Positions 1-6,285 of a DNA stretch of 12,386 bases are shown here, piece by piece; position 1 is the first letter of the stretch; every line of letters begins with the position of its first letter. The notes below the pieces were generated by a model, which saw nothing but the letters and a program-made list of their open reading frames with translations, was not told the DNA's origin and did no database searches. Origin of the DNA: UMGS75 sp051872775 (GTDB lineage Bacteria; Bacillota_I; Bacilli_A; ML615J-28; CAG-313); NCBI GenBank assembly GCA_051872775.1, contig JBJEEE010000053.1, positions 1 through 12,386 on the forward strand. Direction: 5' to 3'. The position numbers and the translations under genes were made by a program.

Positions 1-14
1 AAATACTTTTCCAT
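1..14 (-). CDS. Start of a gene, probably ferrous iron transporter B (partial)
   Basis: Only the first codons are inside the window: an ATG at 14-12 followed by codons for Glu, Lys and Tyr. A clean AAGGAG ribosome binding site lies 5 nt upstream and overlaps the TGA stop of feoA, so the two genes are translationally close and co-transcribed. FeoB, the GTPase-coupled membrane permease for Fe2+, is the usual next gene after feoA, and a short MEK-type N-terminus before the first G motif is compatible with it. The identity rests on context alone, because no diagnostic motif is inside the window. Confidence 0.45.
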
Positions 15-25
15 AATTTCTCCTT

Positions 26-238
26 TCACGCTACAAGTATTTTAAGTGCTATGTCTTTATTAAGGGCTAGTCTTGTTTCTTTAACTTTAATAATAACATC
101 ACCATTTGAGTGAGATAAAACTATAACTTCCGAATTTTGCATTATACCTAAATTTTCCAAGTGATGTTTTGTCTTATCGTCTGCCAAAACTTTAACAACT
201 TTTAAAACTTGATTGATAGGCGCAACTATAATTGGCAT
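26..238 (-). CDS. feoA: FeoA, small SH3-like ferrous iron transport protein
   Basis: A 70-residue cytoplasmic protein of the FeoA family, the small SH3-like partner thought to act on the FeoB Fe2+ permease. The typical pattern is visible: a helix with HLENLGIM (residues 25-32), then beta strands, a GDVIIKV stretch and a closing LALNKDIALKI segment. The length is normal for stand-alone FeoA. I chose the ATG at 238 over the in-frame TTG at 265 because an AAAGGAAG ribosome binding site sits just upstream of the ATG, inside the longer reading frame. The gene is followed 11 nt later by a probable feoB. Its promoter at 333-361 and two palindromic operators point to control by the divergent DtxR-family regulator, presumably repression when iron is plentiful. 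Confidence 0.9.
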   Translation of the reverse strand: MPIIVAPINQVLKVVKVLADDKTKHHLENLGIMQNSEVIVLSHSNGDVIIKVKETRLALNKDIALKILVA

Positions 239-255
239 TAAAATCTTCCTTTCTT

Positions 256-275
256 TAGTTAGCAATAACTAACTA
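256..275. promoter_or_regulatory. Palindromic DtxR-type operator, copy 1 (feoA leader)
   Basis: TAGTTAG at 256-262 and its exact complement CTAACTA at 269-275 are separated by 6 nt. The same motif with the same spacing recurs at 308-327. This copy lies in the predicted feoA 5' leader, directly upstream of the ribosome binding site, so bound protein could act as a roadblock. In RNA the same bases could form a 7-bp hairpin. The half-site resembles the GTTAG/CTAAC core of DtxR-family boxes, but with wider spacing. Confidence 0.6.
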
Positions 276-285
276 TAATTCTTTT

Positions 286-306
286 TAAAAACGACTTGAC
301 AGTCGT
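286..306 (-). terminator. Short terminator-like hairpin in the feoA leader
   Basis: On the minus strand ACGACT and AGTCGT pair around a GTCA loop and are followed at once by five T residues. The 6-bp stem is short for an intrinsic terminator, but it lies in the predicted feoA leader between the two operator copies. It could be a leaky attenuator or chance; the call is tentative. Confidence 0.3.
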
Positions 307-329
307 ATAGTTAGCTTTGGCTAACTATA
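306..329. promoter_or_regulatory. Palindromic DtxR-type operator, copy 2 (feoA transcription start)
   Basis: A perfect 10-bp inverted repeat: TATAGTTAGC at 306-315 and GCTAACTATA at 320-329 around a 4-nt centre. It contains the same TAGTTAG-N6-CTAACTA core as the copy at 256-275. It starts where transcription from the feoA promoter should begin, so binding there would block initiation. The regulator encoded divergently at 430-810 is the obvious candidate ligand. Confidence 0.7.
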
Positions 330-332
330 AAT

Positions 333-361
333 AGTATACGCTCCTTTTTTACATTTGTCAA
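333..361 (-). promoter_or_regulatory. feoA(B) promoter
   Basis: On the minus strand a consensus -35 box TTGACA (361-356) is followed after exactly 17 nt by TATACT (338-333). The predicted start near 326 leaves a leader of about 90 nt before feoA, holding one complete operator, the edge of a second and a small hairpin. This is the strongest sigma-A promoter match in the window. Confidence 0.75.
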
Positions 362-401
362 TAAAAATGTCTTTTTATTTTGCTTTTTTTCATTTTTATA
401 C

Positions 402-407
402 TATAAT
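402..407 (+). promoter_or_regulatory. Probable -10 box for the DtxR-family regulator
   Basis: A perfect TATAAT stands about 22 nt before the start codon. The best -35 candidate, TTTGCT at 379-384 with 17-nt spacing, is a weak match, so the promoter may need help or be weak. It lies about 75 bp from the nearer operator, so strong autoregulation through that site is not obvious. Confidence 0.45.
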
Positions 408-429
408 ATATGATATAGGAAGTGATTAT

Positions 430-810
430 ATGAATATTTATGAATCTGCTGAGGATTATCTTGAACGTATCTTAATAATAACTAAAGAAAAAGGCAAAGT
501 AATTTCGTTAGATATAGCTAAGTCAATGAATTATTCTAAACCAAGCATTTCCCGTGCTATGAAAAATCTAAAAATAGATGGATATATTTTAATTGATGAT
601 TTAGGTTATATTACTTTAACGGAAAAAGGATATGAAATTGCTAGTCGTATTTATGAACGACATGTTTTACTTGCTAAATATTTTGTAAGTCTTGGGGTTT
701 CTCCTGATATTGCGCTTACAGATGCATGTAAAGTTGAACATGACTTAAGTGATGAGACTTTTGAAGCAATCAAAAAACACGCTAATTTATATAATAACGA
801 GCAAAAATAA
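430..810 (+). CDS. DtxR/MntR-family metal-dependent transcriptional regulator
   Basis: A 126-residue metal-sensing repressor: an N-terminal winged helix-turn-helix (about 5-66) and a dimerisation/metal-binding domain (about 67-117), with no C-terminal SH3 domain, as in MntR-type members. Aligning by eye to Bacillus MntR and Corynebacterium DtxR, likely metal ligands are Asp9, Glu12, His78, Glu103 and His104. Cys100 takes the place of MntR Glu99 and matches DtxR Cys102, so the site mixes features of manganese and iron sensors. The ATG at 430 is preceded by AGGAAG; an upstream TTG at 355 in the same frame has no good ribosome binding site and would add an unrelated Phe-rich leader. The gene is divergent from feoA, whose promoter carries two palindromes, so an iron-responsive role is the best inference. 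Confidence 0.88.
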   Translation: MNIYESAEDYLERILIITKEKGKVISLDIAKSMNYSKPSISRAMKNLKIDGYILIDDLGYITLTEKGYEIASRIYERHVLLAKYFVSLGVSPDIALTDACKVEHDLSDETFEAIKKHANLYNNEQK

Positions 811-812
811 AG

Positions 813-881
813 GCACGACTTTGTATTGACCAACTACCTATCAATTTATAGGTATCAGTCAACACTAAATCGTGCTTTTTT
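813..881 (+). terminator. Long hairpin terminator, possibly bidirectional
   Basis: Arms 813-841 and 848-875 pair imperfectly over most of their length (GCACGA with TCGTGC at the base, TACCTAT with ATAGGTA at the tip) around a 6-nt loop. Six T residues at 876-881 follow on the plus strand. It fills the gap between two convergent genes. On the minus strand the hairpin is followed by a broken T-rich run, so it may also end transcription of the anti-sigma gene. Confidence 0.75.
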
Positions 882-882
882 A

Positions 883-2250
883 TTATTCACCTTTTAATTT
901 TGAAGTAAGATCTTTTTTGTAAGCAATGGCTTCAGCAAGAGCTTTTTCTATACTTTCTTTATAGTTTTCTTCAAATTCGCTTATTGCTTGATTCTTTGCT
1001 TCATTTAAATTATCTTCTAATAGTTGTAATTCATTATTTATTGTTGTTTTAATTTCAGAAGGTAATTTACTTTTTACTTCTTCCATACTTGCAATTATAC
1101 TATCAATAGCATCTTTAGTTACTTCAAGGATTTGTTCAGCTGCTTCTTTAGCCGTTTCAAGTCCTTCTTCTGCAATCTTTAATGTACTTTCTTTTGCGGT
1201 TAATTCAGCTTGCTTTAATGGTTTTAAAATATTGGTATCATCCATTTGTGCAATTTCATTCTTTAAGATTAATACATCTTTTTTAGCATCAGTTAAATAT
1301 TTGTATGCTTTTTGATATGAACTATTTTCAGAAATAAAATATTGAACATATAATTCATCTAATTGTTCATTTGCATCTAGTAAACGTAGATATAATTGAT
1401 CGTATTCACTAATTAATGTTTGATATAAACTATCTAATCCATCAACAACATTCTTTACTTTTTCACTTTTTGCAAACTCAATTTTTTGTTCCTTAATTTT
1501 ATTATATAATTCTTCTAGTTCTTCTGTCGGAATATTTATTTTTTCAAGATGACATCCAGCAATATATTTTAAAAGTTCCGCTTCTGACATAGATTCAGCT
1601 TTTTCTTTAGTTAAAGTTGGATCAACACTAAGAGCACGCTCTACAAGTTCTTCTTTTCCTTTTTCTTTTACAACTTCGATGTTAACACTTGTTGAAAGTT
1701 TTTCACATGCAGAACTAGCGGCTGATCTTACTTTAGATTCAATTTTATTAATTATATCATCAGTTTTAGCCTCAACCGTAAAAGTAATATTATTTTGGCC
1801 TGCTTCAACGTTTCCTTTAACAAGATATCCCGTGGAAGATTCTTCTGTGATTATTTTTTCAATTGCAACTTCTAAAGATAATCCCGTGTAAGTTTCTCCT
1901 GCAATAATCATCTTACCTTCATCATTTTCACCATATACAGAAACAACTTTATTATCTTCACCAACAACTAATGAAATACTTGGATTTACATCCATTTGCA
2001 CAACAGCATTTGGAGCATCACTTATGGTCTTATTTTTATTAAGATTTATAAGTCCAATCGTAAGCCCTGCAATCAAACAAACACCTAAAATACATGGTAA
2101 AAATACTTTTAAAAATGGTTTTTTCATAAAATAATTCCTTTCTTGATTAATTTTATAGAGATTAGCATTATCTATGATTTGAGAATAACTATCGTTATGA
2201 GTCAAATTGTTTTCTACATATTTTTTTAACTGTTTTTTTATTTTACTCAT
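883..2250 (-). CDS. Membrane anti-sigma factor with RsgI-like extracytoplasmic domain
   Basis: A 455-residue single-pass protein probably holding the adjacent ECF sigma factor inactive. Visible order: a short cytoplasmic tail (1-45), one transmembrane segment (about 46-70), an RsgI-like domain (about 83-145) with the DVNPSISL motif, and a long Glu/Lys/Ala-rich helical, probably coiled-coil region from about 205 to the end, predicted outside the cell. In RsgI proteins this region is known to self-cleave at an Asn-Pro bond; Asn89-Pro90 would be the equivalent here. The tail has no HxxxCxxC zinc motif, so any sigma-binding segment is of another type. I chose the ATG at 2250, preceded by AAGGAG at 7-nt spacing; it overlaps the sigma gene by 8 nt. 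An internal ATG at 2127 just before the membrane segment also has an AAAGGA site. The signal sensed is unknown. Confidence 0.75.
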   Translation of the reverse strand: MSKIKKQLKKYVENNLTHNDSYSQIIDNANLYKINQERNYFMKKPFLKVFLPCILGVCLIAGLTIGLINLNKNKTISDAPNAVVQMDVNPSISLVVGEDNKVVSVYGENDEGKMIIAGETYTGLSLEVAIEKIITEESSTGYLVKGNVEAGQNNITFTVEAKTDDIINKIESKVRSAASSACEKLSTSVNIEVVKEKGKEELVERALSVDPTLTKEKAESMSEAELLKYIAGCHLEKINIPTEELEELYNKIKEQKIEFAKSEKVKNVVDGLDSLYQTLISEYDQLYLRLLDANEQLDELYVQYFISENSSYQKAYKYLTDAKKDVLILKNEIAQMDDTNILKPLKQAELTAKESTLKIAEEGLETAKEAAEQILEVTKDAIDSIIASMEEVKSKLPSEIKTTINNELQLLEDNLNEAKNQAISEFEENYKESIEKALAEAIAYKKDLTSKLKGE

Positions 2251-2752
2251 ATGCAAACTCCTTTTTTAGTTTTTTCATCGCTGAATAATACAAATTATGG
2301 ACTTTATTGGTATCTAAAGTCATATATTTAGCGATTTCTTTAAAGGAAAAATCATAAACAATACGCAAAATTACAATTTGTGCAGATTGTTCATCTAAGA
2401 TTCCTTTAATAGTAAGTACAATATCAATATTATTGTGCTCATCAATAACCGTTGCAAGAATCGTTTCGTCCCTAATTGTATTTTTCTCTTTATCTCGTGT
2501 TACCACATTATAACTAAGATTTCGAGCAATTTGGGTAATCCATTCTTTGAATTTTCCATGATGTTGATAATTATCAAGAGAATTAAGCATTTTAAGAAAA
2601 GTATCTTGGACTACTTCTTCCGCATTCTGCTTATTTTTAGTTATCGATAAGGCAATGTAGTAAATCAAACTTTCATATTGATCGTATACTATTTTAAATG
2701 CTTCTTCGTCTTTAGCTTGCATTCTTTTAATTAACGAATTAGTTATTTCCAT
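2243..2752 (-). CDS. ECF-type RNA polymerase sigma factor
   Basis: A 169-residue extracytoplasmic-function sigma factor that would direct RNA polymerase to a small stress or envelope regulon. Region 2 spans about 16-88 and includes the -10 recognition/core-binding helix AEEVVQDTFLKML (44-56). A short linker follows, then region 4 at about 112-166 with the helix-turn-helix around FSFKEIAKYMTLDTNKVHNL. There is no SigI-type C-terminal domain. The ATG at 2752 is preceded by AAGGAAG; upstream in-frame starts at 2770 and 2782 would overlap or precede that site. The anti-sigma gene overlaps its 3' end, the usual arrangement for an ECF pair. The 70 bp upstream are almost pure A/T tracts, and I could not assign a promoter with confidence. 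Confidence 0.9.
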   Translation of the reverse strand: MEITNSLIKRMQAKDEEAFKIVYDQYESLIYYIALSITKNKQNAEEVVQDTFLKMLNSLDNYQHHGKFKEWITQIARNLSYNVVTRDKEKNTIRDETILATVIDEHNNIDIVLTIKGILDEQSAQIVILRIVYDFSFKEIAKYMTLDTNKVHNLYYSAMKKLKKEFAYE

Positions 2753-2822
2753 AGTTTTTGCTTCCTTCATTATACATAACACAAAAAAGTATTATTTTTT
2801 TAAACTTTTTTAAAATTTTTTT

Positions 2823-2853
2823 AAAAAGTCAGCCTATAACTAGAACTGACTTT
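2823..2853 (-). terminator. Intrinsic terminator of the rluA-like/metK/GH4/kinase operon
   Basis: On the minus strand AAAGTCAG (2853-2846) pairs with CTGACTTT (2832-2825); a smaller CTA/TAG pairing lies inside the loop, and a run of T residues ends the structure. It overlaps the TAG stop of the kinase gene (2842-2840) and separates this operon from the sigma factor gene downstream on the same strand. Confidence 0.75.
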
Positions 2854-3829
2854 GATATTTGATTATTGAATCTAAAATTTTAACTTTTAATTCTTCAGTA
2901 GGAAGATTACTTGTGGCAAGTTCATAAGCCCAAAGGATTGCCCCCATAACAGGTGGTTCTTTTAAAATTATAAAATTACATTTTTTATGGGTTAAAGTTG
3001 TAACAACTTCCTCAAATTTATTTTTCATATGATTTGCGGTAGCTTTAGCCCAAACTGAACCAGCTTGGATGACATTTATTGGCTCTTTTAAATTTAATTC
3101 TTGGATAACTCCAGATATTGATCGTGCCATATTCTTTCCTGCTGTTTCTAGTATTTCTATTGCAACCATATCACCAAGATTGGCTTTACTACATAATGAT
3201 TTTATTAAATAAGTTGAATCAATTGGTTTTTGAAGAAGGGCATCTGCAAGTTCATATTTAGAAGTGATACCATACATTTTAAAAACATCTTCTTCAAGTT
3301 TGGTTTTTTGACCAAATCTAAAATTAGCATCAAATACAGCTTGAATCGTACGACGAGCAAGGAAGGAACCTCCCGCTTCATCACCAGCTAAATAACCAAT
3401 GCCTCCTACTTGACACCATGCTCCAGATTCATCAATTCCCACATTTACTGTTCCTGTACCATTAATTGAACATACTCCGGTTCCCGTATTAGAAGAAGCC
3501 TTAATGCCTAAAAATCCATCATTAACAACGATATATTTAGTAAAGCCTATTCTTTCCACTACTTTTTCTAAAGCTTTCTTTTGGAAAGGAACATCAACCC
3601 CTGCAAGTCCAAAGCATGCACCGACAACATCTGTAATATTACAATTGTTACGGTTTAATAGATTATCGATATTTTCCTTCATAACACGATATGCCCCTTC
3701 AAAGCCAAGGCCTTTTGCTTCATGACTACAAGTTCCACTTCTTATTCCATCAATAAAACCACCATTTAAATCATATAATAAATAATCAGTTTTAGTATTT
3801 CCCCCATCTACGCCTAAAATATACTTCAT
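2840..3829 (-). CDS. BadF/BadG/BcrA-family sugar kinase, N-acetylglucosamine kinase-like
   Basis: A 329-residue cytoplasmic ATPase of the ASKHA fold. Visible signatures: phosphate-1 loop VDGGNTKTD (7-15), VVNDG (101-105), phosphate-2 loop NGTGTVNVG (123-131) and the GGIGYLAGDEAGGSFLARR segment (142-160), typical of the bacterial N-acetylglucosamine kinase branch of the BadF/BadG family. Length is normal for these kinases. The ATG directly abuts the stop of the GH4 gene (no intergenic base), with AAGG inside that gene as ribosome binding site. Next to a phospho-glycosidase, the most likely role is to phosphorylate the free sugar released by that enzyme. GlcNAc is the leading candidate substrate, with glucosamine or glucose possible; the substrate cannot be fixed from sequence. 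Confidence 0.8.
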   Translation of the reverse strand: MKYILGVDGGNTKTDYLLYDLNGGFIDGIRSGTCSHEAKGLGFEGAYRVMKENIDNLLNRNNCNITDVVGACFGLAGVDVPFQKKALEKVVERIGFTKYIVVNDGFLGIKASSNTGTGVCSINGTGTVNVGIDESGAWCQVGGIGYLAGDEAGGSFLARRTIQAVFDANFRFGQKTKLEEDVFKMYGITSKYELADALLQKPIDSTYLIKSLCSKANLGDMVAIEILETAGKNMARSISGVIQELNLKEPINVIQAGSVWAKATANHMKNKFEEVVTTLTHKKCNFIILKEPPVMGAILWAYELATSNLPTEELKVKILDSIIKYQSQF

Positions 3830-5122
3830 TTAGCGATCTACCTTAACTTCTTCACCAAAAAATTGAGGTAAGTATTCTTTATGGGCTTCAAGTAATTCAT
3901 CAAAACATTCTTCTGCCGTTTTAATATCTCCAACAAGGGGATTCATAACTAAGGCACGTAGTGCTTCTTTTTTATCACCCGTAATAGCAGCTTTTACAGC
4001 ATGTTTTTCATAGGCTTTTACTTGCTTTATATATTCTTTAATATGATCATTATCAATTGAAGCCGGAATAGGTGTTGCACCATTCTTACCAATATAAGCT
4101 CTAATTTCAATTGCATCATCATCAGCTAAGAAGTCAAGGGCACCATGATTTAAAATATTTACAACTTGAATATCATTTTTATCATTCCAAATTGAATCAA
4201 CTAAAGATATTGCTACTTCACTATATCGAGCTCCACCACGTTTAGACAATTGTTCAGGTTTTGTATGTAATTCACTATTTTCATATAAATCAAGTAATTG
4301 TTCTTCTAATTCCATACATATTTCACCTCTTGTCTTAGGAGATGCTTTTAATTTAGCAAGTTTGCTATCTTTAAAATAGTAATACTCTAAATAACAAGAA
4401 GGAATAGCACCAATGGCAGCAATTTCCTCTGGGGTAAAACCACTAGCAGGAATATTTTTCATTGATTCTGAGTTGACACCTTTTTTGATTGCTTCATCTA
4501 GATAGTCAACACCATTATCAATAATCTTAGTAACATACGTAAAATGGTTTAGTCCAATATACTCAACTTCAGCATTTGGTAAGTTCATATTCTTTTTGAT
4601 ACCATCAATCATATTAATAGGAACATTACATAATCCCATCATTTTGACATTTGTATGATTTAATAATGCTTCCGCAATTAATCCAGATGGATTTGAGAAA
4701 TTGATTAACCAAGCATCTGGACAACATTTTTCCATTAAATGTACAATCTTAATCATCGCAGGAATTGTTCTTAAAGCCTTGAACATTCCCCCAATACCAC
4801 AAGTTTCTTGTCCAATCAAATTGTATTTAAGTGGAATCTTTTCATCTTTAACACGAGCAGGAAGTTTACCCACACGGATTTGAGCTAAAACGAAATCAGC
4901 ATTAGTAAGTGCTTCTTCATAATCCATTGTCATCACAACTTTACATGGAAGATTAGCTGCTTTAATCATACGTTCACATAAACCACCTACTATACGAAGT
5001 TTACGCTCATCAATATCCATTAGATATAATTCAGTAACAGGAAGGCTTTCTCTTTTATTGATTAAACCTTCAATTAATTCAGGTGTATAAGTACTACCTG
5101 AGCCAATAATACAAATTTTCAT
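3830..5122 (-). CDS. Glycoside hydrolase family 4, 6-phospho-beta-glucosidase type
   Basis: A 430-residue NAD- and metal-dependent GH4 enzyme acting on 6-phosphorylated disaccharides in the cytoplasm by an oxidation/elimination mechanism. The N-terminal Rossmann loop IGSGST (6-11), GQETCGIGG (104-112), NFSNPSG (141-147), GLCNVP with Cys165 and GLNHF with His193 are all present; the Cys and His match the metal ligands of GH4 beta-glucosidases such as BglT. Length is normal. The start ATG lies one base after the metK stop, with its AAGGAG inside the metK coding end. No PTS gene is visible here, although the substrate should arrive by a PTS. Cellobiose-6-P-like or chitobiose-6-P-like sugars both fit; the downstream GlcNAc-kinase-like gene favours an amino-sugar disaccharide, by inference. 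Confidence 0.87.
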   Translation of the reverse strand: MKICIIGSGSTYTPELIEGLINKRESLPVTELYLMDIDERKLRIVGGLCERMIKAANLPCKVVMTMDYEEALTNADFVLAQIRVGKLPARVKDEKIPLKYNLIGQETCGIGGMFKALRTIPAMIKIVHLMEKCCPDAWLINFSNPSGLIAEALLNHTNVKMMGLCNVPINMIDGIKKNMNLPNAEVEYIGLNHFTYVTKIIDNGVDYLDEAIKKGVNSESMKNIPASGFTPEEIAAIGAIPSCYLEYYYFKDSKLAKLKASPKTRGEICMELEEQLLDLYENSELHTKPEQLSKRGGARYSEVAISLVDSIWNDKNDIQVVNILNHGALDFLADDDAIEIRAYIGKNGATPIPASIDNDHIKEYIKQVKAYEKHAVKAAITGDKKEALRALVMNPLVGDIKTAEECFDELLEAHKEYLPQFFGEEVKVDR

Positions 5123-5123
5123 T

Positions 5124-6281
5124 CTACTTTATCTCCTTTTTTAATTCTTCAACTTTATCTAATCTTTCCCAAGGTAAATCAATGTCCGTTCTACCAAAAT
5201 GTCCATATGCGGCCGTTTTACTATAAATAGGACGTCTTAAATCTAAGCTATCGATTATTCCTTTTGGAGTTAAATCAAAATATTTACAAATAATGTTAAT
5301 TAACTCAGCATCACTATATGTGCTTGTTCCAAATGTATCAACGCAAATAGAGATTGGTTCTGCCATACCAATGGCGTAAGAAACTTGAATTTGTAGTTTA
5401 TCCGCAAAACCAGCCGCAACCATGTTTTTAGCAATCCATCTTAGGGCATAACTTGCACTACGGTCAACTTTTGTTGGATCTTTACCACTGAACGATCCAC
5501 CACCATGAGGAGCATAACCACCATAAGTATCAACGATGATTTTACGTCCCGTTAAACCTGAATCTCCTTTGGGACCACCAATAACAAACCTTCCGGTTGG
5601 ATTAACATAAATTTTGGTATTTTGGTCCATTAGTTCGCTTGGAATAATCGGTGTTATAACGTCTTTTATTATCGTATCTTTTAGCCAATCAATTGATACT
5701 TCTTCATCATGTTGTGTTGATACTAAAATAGAATCTATTCTCATTGGATTTCCATTATCATCATATTCAACAGATACCTGCGTTTTTCCATCTGGTCTTA
5801 ATTCTTTAGGATATTTTTCCCTTCTAACATCAGTTAGACGTTTTGCAAGTTTATGAGCAAGTGAAATTGGAAGTGGCATATATTCAGGAGTTTCTTTGCA
5901 AGCATAACCAAACATTATACCTTGATCTCCTGCACCCATACCATCACGTACTCCCATTGCAATATCAGGTGATTGCTCATCTAAAGCAACCAATACAGCT
6001 AAGTTTTCCGCATCAAAACCAAACTTGCCACGATTGTATCCAATTCGATCAACCGTCTCTCGTACAATTTTTTGAACATCAACATATCCTTCTGTAGTTA
6101 CTTCTCCCATCACAAGGACTAGACCAGTTGTTGCACATACTTCACATGCAACTTTTGAATGAGGGTCTTGCGCAAGTAAATCATCAAGAATTGCATCCGC
6201 AATCTGATCACATACTTTATCTGGATGTCCTTCTGTTACCGATTCTGAGGTAAAAATGCGGCGATTTTTATTTTGTTCCAT
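5124..6281 (-). CDS. metK: S-adenosylmethionine synthetase
   Basis: MetK makes S-adenosylmethionine from methionine and ATP. The 385-residue protein is full length and shows the ATP-binding FTSESVTEGHPDK (10-22), GAGDQGIMFGYA (116-127) and the glycine-rich GGGSFSGKDPTKVDRS loop. I chose the ATG at 6281, preceded by AAAGGA; the in-frame ATG at 6299 is itself followed by that ribosome binding site and lies within the upstream gene. It starts 4 nt after the pseudouridine synthase stop and is followed by the GH4 gene with 1 nt between. Many Bacillota metK genes carry a SAM riboswitch in a long leader; this one sits inside an operon with no room for one. SAM also feeds the radical SAM enzyme NrdG nearby. 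Confidence 0.97.
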   Translation of the reverse strand: MEQNKNRRIFTSESVTEGHPDKVCDQIADAILDDLLAQDPHSKVACEVCATTGLVLVMGEVTTEGYVDVQKIVRETVDRIGYNRGKFGFDAENLAVLVALDEQSPDIAMGVRDGMGAGDQGIMFGYACKETPEYMPLPISLAHKLAKRLTDVRREKYPKELRPDGKTQVSVEYDDNGNPMRIDSILVSTQHDEEVSIDWLKDTIIKDVITPIIPSELMDQNTKIYVNPTGRFVIGGPKGDSGLTGRKIIVDTYGGYAPHGGGSFSGKDPTKVDRSASYALRWIAKNMVAAGFADKLQIQVSYAIGMAEPISICVDTFGTSTYSDAELINIICKYFDLTPKGIIDSLDLRRPIYSKTAAYGHFGRTDIDLPWERLDKVEELKKEIK

Positions 6282-6285
6282 ATTA

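Noticed and set aside
355..429. Upstream TTG start extending the metal regulator by 25 residues
   Set aside because: The extension is Phe/Tyr-rich and unlike the family, has no ribosome binding site and would span the predicted -10 box. The ATG at 430 fits the family start and has AGGAAG.
651..833. 60-residue minus-strand frame over the end of the metal regulator and its terminator
   Set aside because: It runs through the terminator hairpin and lies antisense to the regulator's metal-binding domain. No ribosome binding site or recognisable feature.
2753..2822. Sigma factor promoter at TATAAT (2774-2769) in the A/T tract
   Set aside because: A start from this box would begin at or inside the ribosome binding site, and no matching -35 box exists 16-18 nt upstream. 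The true promoter, perhaps an autoregulated ECF type, could not be located.
5843..6097. 84-residue open frame on the plus strand inside metK
   Set aside because: It is fully antisense to a well-conserved metK, has no ribosome binding site and resembles no family. It is a shadow of the metK reading frame.
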